From the NCBI GenBank assembly GCA_020061285.1, contig JAGUYQ010000306.1:1-10431 (forward strand): a stretch of 10,431 bases of DNA, given 5' to 3'. This document shows positions 7,028-10,431 of the stretch, in pieces. This DNA is from Betaproteobacteria bacterium (GTDB lineage Bacteria; Pseudomonadota; Gammaproteobacteria; Burkholderiales; UBA9220). Below the pieces are notes generated by a model. That model was not told the origin of the DNA. It was given only the letters and a program-made list of their open reading frames with translations, and searched no databases. The stretch's first letter is position 1. Each line of letters opens with the position of its first letter. The translations under genes were made by a program, and so were the position numbers.

Positions 7028-7441
7028 CTATGCGGCGTTGGCATTGGCCAGCAAATAAGCCGCAAACTGCTGGTCCGCGCTTTGGGCGTGCTTCTCCCAC
7101 CACTCGCCAACCAGATCGCAGAAAAAATTCGGCGTCGTCAATTCCTCGCCGGTGCGCATGGCGGCCTCGACTTCCAGCACCAGTTCGAGGAAACGCACGT
7201 GCTCCTGGCGATGGTCCTCGAATTGGGGGTAGCCGTATTCACGCATCAGGCGCTCCTCTTCGGCAAAATAGCCGCGGGTGAAGTCGGACAGTTCTCGCAA
7301 GGTTTCGCAGGACAAGCGGTATTCGGCCAGCGGGTCCTCGATTTCCTTCGCGTTGCGAAGCTGCTGCAATAGCAGCAGCAACTGCTGGTTCTGGCCCTTC
7401 ACGGGCTCGTAGCCCTTGCCGTAGCTGTCTATCCTGTTCAT
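7028..7441 (-). CDS. Degenerate bacteriohemerythrin lacking two Fe2 histidines
   Basis: A 137-residue four-helix hemerythrin-like protein, predicted cytosolic. Compared with its neighbour at 7588-8010 it keeps Glu62, His77, His81, His118 and Asp123. The helix-A histidine is Asn18 (GQNQQLLLL) and the helix-B histidine is Tyr58 (TRGYFAEEE). By family knowledge those two positions (H25 and H54 in sipunculan hemerythrin) are the terminal ligands of Fe2, the O2-binding iron. The retained residues supply Fe1 plus both bridging carboxylates. It is therefore unlikely to bind O2 in the usual way and might bind a single metal or have another role. The frame is intact with GGAG 8 nt before the ATG, so it is not an obvious pseudogene. 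A run of five Leu flanked by Gln pairs (19-27) is encoded by CTG/CAG-type triplets. A TATTAT box at 7475-7480 could be its own -10. Confidence 0.9.
   Translation of the reverse strand: MNRIDSYGKGYEPVKGQNQQLLLLLQQLRNAKEIEDPLAEYRLSCETLRELSDFTRGYFAEEERLMREYGYPQFEDHRQEHVRFLELVLEVEAAMRTGEELTTPNFFCDLVGEWWEKHAQSADQQFAAYLLANANAA
7360..7379. repeat. CTG/CAG triplet hairpin inside the degenerate hemerythrin gene
   Basis: GCTGCTGC (7360-7367) and GCAGCAGC (7372-7379) form a perfect 8-bp stem with a 4-nt loop, and more CAG/CTG triplets lie alongside. It encodes the Leu/Gln run of helix A, right after the lost His ligand. Triplet slippage there is plausible but inferred. Confidence 0.5.
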
Positions 7442-7587
7442 GTTCCATTCTCCGTTTGGGATTTCCTTGGGAGAATAATAGGCCCGCCGCTGCCGCGGAG
7501 ATATCAGGACAACCCGGAATTTCGATTAGGGGATTTTACTTAACGAAGCCGCGTCCAAACACTGGCCAGGCAAGTTAACGCGGAAAC

Positions 7588-8010
7588 TCAGGCGATGGAG
7601 GGCGAGGCTTGGAGGTAGGGAGCGTAGTGCCGGTCGGCCAGAAGGATATGATTCCGCCACCACTCCTCCAACAGGCCGCAAAAGGTATTGAGGGATGTCA
7701 CGCCTTCGCCGAAGTGCATGGCCTCTTCGATTTCGAATACCCGCTTGAGGAAGCAGTCGTGTTCCTTCTTGTGAGCCTCGAGGTTGGGGTAGCCGGCGTT
7801 CTCCATGACCCGCTCTTCCTCGCTGAAGTGGGCATGGGTATAGTCCGCCAACTCCCGCAGCGCCTTGCAAGCCATGCGATATTCCAGTAGCGGATCGGCA
7901 TCCTGGGGCACGCTCTTTATTTCACGGATCAACTCCAGCAATTTCGCATGCTGTGCATCAAGAATGTCGTTGCCGACGCTGACGCACTCCTGCCCTTCCG
8001 AATCCACCAT
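7588..8010 (-). CDS. Bacteriohemerythrin with complete diiron site
   Basis: O2-binding diiron four-helix-bundle protein, likely cytosolic, used for O2 sensing, storage or delivery. With the start at 8010 it has 140 residues, the normal length. All seven family ligands are present with correct spacing: His21 (DAQH), His61 and Glu65 (HAHFSEEE), His80 and His84 (HKKEH), and His121 and Asp126 (WWRNHILLAD). I chose the ATG at 8008-8010 (MVDSEGQECVSVGND) over an upstream in-frame TTG at 8065-8067. That TTG falls inside a good promoter -35 box, and a family-like opening begins at MVDSE. GGAT lies 8 nt before the ATG. The degenerate paralogue lies 146 nt downstream in the same direction, so read-through transcription of both is possible. 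Confidence 0.93.
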   Translation of the reverse strand: MVDSEGQECVSVGNDILDAQHAKLLELIREIKSVPQDADPLLEYRMACKALRELADYTHAHFSEEERVMENAGYPNLEAHKKEHDCFLKRVFEIEEAMHFGEGVTSLNTFCGLLEEWWRNHILLADRHYAPYLQASPSIA

Positions 8011-8049
8011 GATTTTTATCCAAATTCTTACGAAAGTGATAAAAATGAT
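8009..8049. promoter_or_regulatory. Inverted repeat spanning the -10 box and start codon of the intact hemerythrin gene
   Basis: ATTTTTATC (8012-8020) and GATAAAAAT (8038-8046) are a perfect 9-bp inverted repeat with 17 bp between. With one mismatch the arms extend to 12 bp (8009-8020 and 8038-8049). One arm covers the -10 box, the other the ribosome site and ATG. It could be an operator for a dimeric or looping regulator, or an RNA hairpin if transcription starts further upstream. Confidence 0.45.
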
Positions 8050-8067
8050 AGTATCAGAATATGACAA
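8039..8067 (-). promoter_or_regulatory. Candidate sigma-70 promoter of the intact hemerythrin gene
   Basis: Read leftward, TTGTCA (8062-8067, five of six consensus bases) and TTTTAT (8039-8044) are 17 nt apart. The region is clearly AT-rich in a GC-rich window. The first transcribed base would be near 8032, about 22 nt before the ATG. Confidence 0.5.
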
Positions 8068-8117
8068 ATGGGCAAGTCAGTAGAAATACCAATAGCGGCT
8101 CGCCCGTGCGTCCGCCC

Positions 8118-8135
8118 GCGACCGGCCAGGGTCGC
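8118..8135 (-). terminator. GC hairpin just after the small unknown gene
   Basis: GCGACC (8118-8123) and GGTCGC (8130-8135) pair around a 6-nt loop, immediately after the stop at 8136-8138 in the leftward direction. No U-tract follows, so terminator function is uncertain. Confidence 0.3.
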
Positions 8136-8375
8136 CTAGGTCGCGGCGCTTTCCGGCATCAGGACTTCGATGCGGTTGCGGTTGACGTTCATGAAACCGC
8201 CGGAGGAAATCTTGCGCCCATTGAGGTCCCACACCTCCGCGTCGGTGACGGCGAAAAAATCTCGCGCCTCGGCCAGATAATCGGTCACCCGCGCTCCCGG
8301 CAGCAGGTCGATGTTGCCCACGATGCGGTAGTGGCCGGTGAGGATGACCACCCGTGTGTAGTTTTCCCCGTTCAT
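8136..8375 (-). CDS. Small protein of unknown function
   Basis: A 79-residue protein, MNGENYTRVVILTGHYRIVG at the N-terminus. The sequence alternates short predicted beta-strands (RVVILTGHYRIVGNI) with a PGARVTDYLAEARDFFAVTDAEVW core, and ends in a strand (NRIEVLMPE). It has no signal peptide, no membrane segment and no cysteine. The RVTDYLxxAxxFFxVTDAEV pattern resembles a small conserved bacterial domain (possibly the DUF6812 group), but I could not verify this. The start is the ATG at 8373-8375, because an upstream in-frame TTG at 8388-8390 leads directly into the AAAGGGG ribosome site. It follows the WbuC-type gene by 17 nt and is very likely in its operon. Function is not known. Confidence 0.8.
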   Translation of the reverse strand: MNGENYTRVVILTGHYRIVGNIDLLPGARVTDYLAEARDFFAVTDAEVWDLNGRKISSGGFMNVNRNRIEVLMPESAAT

Positions 8376-8392
8376 AATCGCCCCTTTCAAGG

Positions 8393-8884
8393 TTATTGGC
8401 TCTCTGTCAGCAACGACAGCAGTCCGGCGTGGTACTCCGCCGCTCCGCCGTCCCCCTCGCCCGGCGCCCAGGGCGCCCGCTCGTCATCGGTCAACGGCAG
8501 GTAAGGGCCGGACTTGGTTTCGAAGAATACCGTCCCCGGCACCAGGCCGAGGACGGAATGGTAAACCCCGACGGGGACGTTCACCGCCACGCCGTCGCCG
8601 CCGGGAGTCAACCGCGCCGTGCCCAGCACCTGGCCGTCGGTGCCGAAGAAAATCACGCCCAGGGTCCCCCGCAACACGATCATCGACTCTTCCTTGTTGG
8701 GGTCGAGGTGGCGATGGGGGGGAATATAGGAACCGGGCTCGATGGCGTTGAGCAGGCGATGGCAGGGGGCATCGCCGGTGTCGTGGAAATTGTGGTTCAT
8801 CCGGCGACGGGGGCTTTCCGCCGCCGCCCGGCTGACGGTATCGAGGAGGGATTGGCCGACTATGGCTTGGGAAAGGCTTTTCAC
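8393..8884 (-). CDS. WbuC-family cupin-fold metalloprotein
   Basis: A 163-residue single-domain cupin, predicted cytosolic. The N-terminal stretch SPRRRMNHNFHD (24-35) and CHRLLNAIEPGSYIPPHRH (41-59) are typical of the WbuC family. Cupin motif 1 gives the metal ligands His57, His59 and Glu65. Motif 2 (VPVGVYH) supplies His109. The FETKSGPYLP segment (121-130) is also family-like. WbuC was named from O-antigen clusters, but its reaction is not established, and no sugar-nucleotide gene is visible here. The start is GTG at 8882-8884. A weak GCGGA lies upstream, and the next Met (29) would cut into the conserved NHNFH region. The small unknown gene follows after 17 nt. Confidence 0.9.
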   Translation of the reverse strand: MKSLSQAIVGQSLLDTVSRAAAESPRRRMNHNFHDTGDAPCHRLLNAIEPGSYIPPHRHLDPNKEESMIVLRGTLGVIFFGTDGQVLGTARLTPGGDGVAVNVPVGVYHSVLGLVPGTVFFETKSGPYLPLTDDERAPWAPGEGDGGAAEYHAGLLSLLTESQ

Positions 8885-8885
8885 G

Positions 8886-8915
8886 TTGTCTATTCCGCTA
8901 AGGGTGGACTAATAT
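8886..8915 (+). promoter_or_regulatory. Candidate sigma-70 promoter of the oxidoreductase cluster
   Basis: TTGTCT (8886-8891) and TAATAT (8910-8915) are separated by 18 bp. A start near 8922 would give a 5' leader of about 70 nt before the ATG at 8993. Confidence 0.4.
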
Positions 8916-8922
8916 AACTTTC

Positions 8923-8952
8923 ATATTACGCCGCTATGCTTGCGGTCAGCAA
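8923..8952 (-). promoter_or_regulatory. Candidate sigma-70 promoter of the WbuC-type operon
   Basis: Read leftward, TTGCTG (8947-8952) and TAATAT (8923-8928) are separated by 18 bp. A start near 8916 leaves a leader of about 32 nt before the GTG. It faces the rightward promoter at 8886-8915. Confidence 0.4.
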
Positions 8953-8992
8953 AAACGAATAATGATTCAACCCGCCCCCTCTGGAGCAATAA

Positions 8993-9985
8993 ATGACCGC
9001 CGACACCGCGCCTTCCATTCCCGATCTACGTAACAGCCAGCTTCGCTTCCGCGCCATGGAGTCCGGCCACCGCGCCTGCCTGGGCTGCGGCCAGGCCTTG
9101 GCCGCCCGGCTGGTGACGGAGTCCGCCGGACCGGACGTGATGATCGCCAACGCCACCGGCTGCCTGGAAATCTTCACCACCCCCTGGCCCGAATCCGCCT
9201 GGCGCATACCGTGGATGCACTCCCTGTTCGAGAACACCGGCGCCATCGCCTCGGGGATGGAAGCGGCGCTCAAGGCCCAGGGCAAGTCCACCAAGGTCAT
9301 CGCCCAGGGCGGCGACGGCGGCACCTTCGACATCGGCTTCCAGGCCCTGTCGGGAATGCTGGAGCGGGGCCACAACGTGCTCTACGTCTGCTACGACAAC
9401 GAAGCCTACATGAACACCGGCATCCAGCGCTCTAGCTCCACCCCCCACGCGGCCATGACCACCACCTCGCCGCCGGGCAAGGAGCGCATGGGCAAGCGCC
9501 ACCTGAAGAAGGACATCATCTCCATCATCGCCGCCCACCACATTCCCTACGCCGCCACGGCATCGGTGGCCTACCCGTCCGACCTGCGCAAGAAGGTGCG
9601 CCGCGCCCTGGCCATCGAGGGCCCCACCTTCCTGCAAATCCATGCCCCCTGCCCCCTGGGATGGGGCCACGAAGGCGACCAGAGCATCGCCGTGGCCCGC
9701 CTGGCGGTGCAAACCGGCCTCTATCCGGTGATCGAACTGGAACGGGGGCGTCTCGCCGGCGCCATGCCGCTGCGGGACATCAAACCGGTGACCGATTACC
9801 TCAAGGCCCAGCAGCGTTTCCGCCACCTGTTCCAGAACGACCCCCGCGCGCGGGAGGAGCTGGAGCACCTACAGGCCTTGGCCGACCACAATATCGAAAT
9901 CTACGGCCTGCGCGGCGAATCCTCGGACAAGCTGGACAGCGAGGGCGCCGACACGGTGCATCGCGGCGGCATGCGCTGGGCATAA
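8993..9985 (+). CDS. 2-oxoacid:ferredoxin oxidoreductase, beta (TPP-binding) subunit
   Basis: TPP- and [4Fe-4S]-binding subunit of a pyruvate:ferredoxin oxidoreductase-type enzyme, which converts a 2-oxoacid plus CoA to acyl-CoA, CO2 and reduced carrier. The 330-residue protein has the PorB-type cysteine set: Cys29 and Cys32 (ACLGCG), Cys57 (TGCLE) and Cys220 (APCPLGWGH). The 3- and 25-residue spacings match those I recall for the proximal cluster of the Desulfovibrio africanus enzyme. The TPP motif is GGDGGTFDIGF (106-116) leading to YDNEAYMNTGIQRSS (134-148). KPVTDYLKAQQRFRHLF (264-280) resembles the PorB C-terminus; a short unfamiliar tail follows. GGAG lies 7 nt before the ATG. The alpha and gamma subunits are not in the window and are expected downstream. 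Pyruvate is the most likely substrate, but other 2-oxoacids (phenylglyoxylate, for example) are not excluded. Confidence 0.93.
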   Translation: MTADTAPSIPDLRNSQLRFRAMESGHRACLGCGQALAARLVTESAGPDVMIANATGCLEIFTTPWPESAWRIPWMHSLFENTGAIASGMEAALKAQGKSTKVIAQGGDGGTFDIGFQALSGMLERGHNVLYVCYDNEAYMNTGIQRSSSTPHAAMTTTSPPGKERMGKRHLKKDIISIIAAHHIPYAATASVAYPSDLRKKVRRALAIEGPTFLQIHAPCPLGWGHEGDQSIAVARLAVQTGLYPVIELERGRLAGAMPLRDIKPVTDYLKAQQRFRHLFQNDPRAREELEHLQALADHNIEIYGLRGESSDKLDSEGADTVHRGGMRWA

Positions 9986-9998
9986 GGAGAAAAGATCC

Positions 9999-10431
9999 AT
10001 GGCATTGATTCTGACTCGCGGCGGCTTTGCCCTGCCCGGCACGTCCCTCAACTTCAAGACCGGCACCTGGCGGGTGCAGAAACCCTACCACCGCCACCTG
10101 TCCGCTCCCTGCCATGCCGTTTGCCCGGCGGGCGAGGATGCCCAGGCTTACATCGCCAAGGTGGACGAAGGCCACTTTCAACAAGCCTGGGAAACCCTGG
10201 TGGCGGTCAACCCCCTGCCCGCCGTCACCGGCCGGGTGTGCCACCACCCCTGCGAATCGGCCTGCAACCGCGGCCAGTTCGACGAAGCCGTCGCCATCCA
10301 CAAGATCGAACGCCTGCTGGGCGACCGAGCCATCGAGGAGGGTTGGGCCTACCCGGTTGAAAAGCCCCGCAAGTCCGCCCTGCGGGTGGCCGTTGTGGGC
10401 GCCGGGCCGGCGGGCCTGTCCGCCGCCTACC
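9999..10431 (+). CDS. GltD-like Fe-S/FAD NAD(P)-binding oxidoreductase subunit (3' part beyond the right edge)
   Basis: The first 144 residues of a protein resembling the small subunit of glutamate synthase and the related NAD(P)H-linked flavoprotein subunits. The N-terminal domain, of the type found in dihydropyrimidine dehydrogenase, has cysteines at 38, 42, 81, 85 and 89 (APCHAVCPAGEDAQAYI and GRVCHHPCESACNR) for Fe-S clusters. A Rossmann motif VAVVGAGPAGLSAAY (130-144) begins the FAD-binding part. AAGGAG is 9 nt before the ATG, and the gene follows the beta subunit after 13 nt, so one operon is likely. With that neighbour it probably passes electrons between the 2-oxoacid oxidoreductase and NAD(P), not ammonia to glutamate. 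The phenylglyoxylate:NAD+ oxidoreductase of denitrifying Betaproteobacteria is a precedent for such an extra subunit. The truncation is only the window edge. Confidence 0.9.
   Translation, partial: MALILTRGGFALPGTSLNFKTGTWRVQKPYHRHLSAPCHAVCPAGEDAQAYIAKVDEGHFQQAWETLVAVNPLPAVTGRVCHHPCESACNRGQFDEAVAIHKIERLLGDRAIEEGWAYPVEKPRKSALRVAVVGAGPAGLSAAY

Noticed and set aside
7028..7441. Degenerate hemerythrin as a pseudogene
   Set aside because: The frame is full-length with a good ribosome site and five of seven ligands kept, so a functional variant is at least as likely.
8011..8067. N-terminal extension of the intact hemerythrin from the TTG at 8067
   Set aside because: The extension overlaps the best promoter match and has no family counterpart; the ATG at 8010 gives the usual length.
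9026..9868. Open frame of 280 codons on the - strand
   Set aside because: Antisense to the oxidoreductase beta subunit; Gly/His-rich shadow with no recognisable domain.

Overview
This is a GC-rich window of the kind seen in Betaproteobacteria. The Dcd, Mrp/ApbC and MetG proteins read like those of Rhodocyclales, Burkholderiales or Nitrosomonadales. That placement rests on remembered protein similarity, not a search. The mix of two bacteriohemerythrins and an oxygen-sensitive 2-oxoacid:ferredoxin oxidoreductase suggests a facultative or microaerobic lifestyle.

Layout. Positions 1-3762 are a leftward block: apbC (Fe-S cluster carrier ATPase), then dcd (dCTP deaminase), then a PLP-dependent Orn/Lys/Arg decarboxylase that runs off the left edge. 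A 200-bp divergent promoter region separates apbC from the rightward metG (methionyl-tRNA synthetase, 3963-6176). metG is followed by a stand-alone cyclic-nucleotide-binding-domain protein and, 6 bp later, an acylphosphatase. Two leftward bacteriohemerythrin genes follow (7028-7441 and 7588-8010), then a leftward pair made of a WbuC-type cupin gene and a small unknown gene. From 8993 a rightward cluster begins: the TPP-binding beta subunit of a 2-oxoacid:ferredoxin oxidoreductase, then a GltD-like Fe-S/FAD/NAD(P) protein that runs off the right edge. No intergenic gap exceeds about 300 bp, and I see no tRNA, rRNA, CRISPR array or transposase.

Most genes are housekeeping, but three things stand out. 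(1) metG carries two in-frame insertions of one palindromic repeat family: a single copy inside the catalytic domain and an inverted doublet forming the linker before the C-terminal tRNA-binding domain. Between them lies a stretch with clearly lower GC. (2) Of the two hemerythrins, the promoter-proximal one keeps all seven iron ligands. The downstream one has lost exactly the two histidines that bind the O2-reactive iron (Fe2), while keeping the three histidines of Fe1 and both bridging carboxylates. (3) The oxidoreductase cluster starts with the beta subunit and continues with a GltD-like flavoprotein, which suggests an NAD(P)-linked 2-oxoacid oxidoreductase rather than a plain ferredoxin enzyme.
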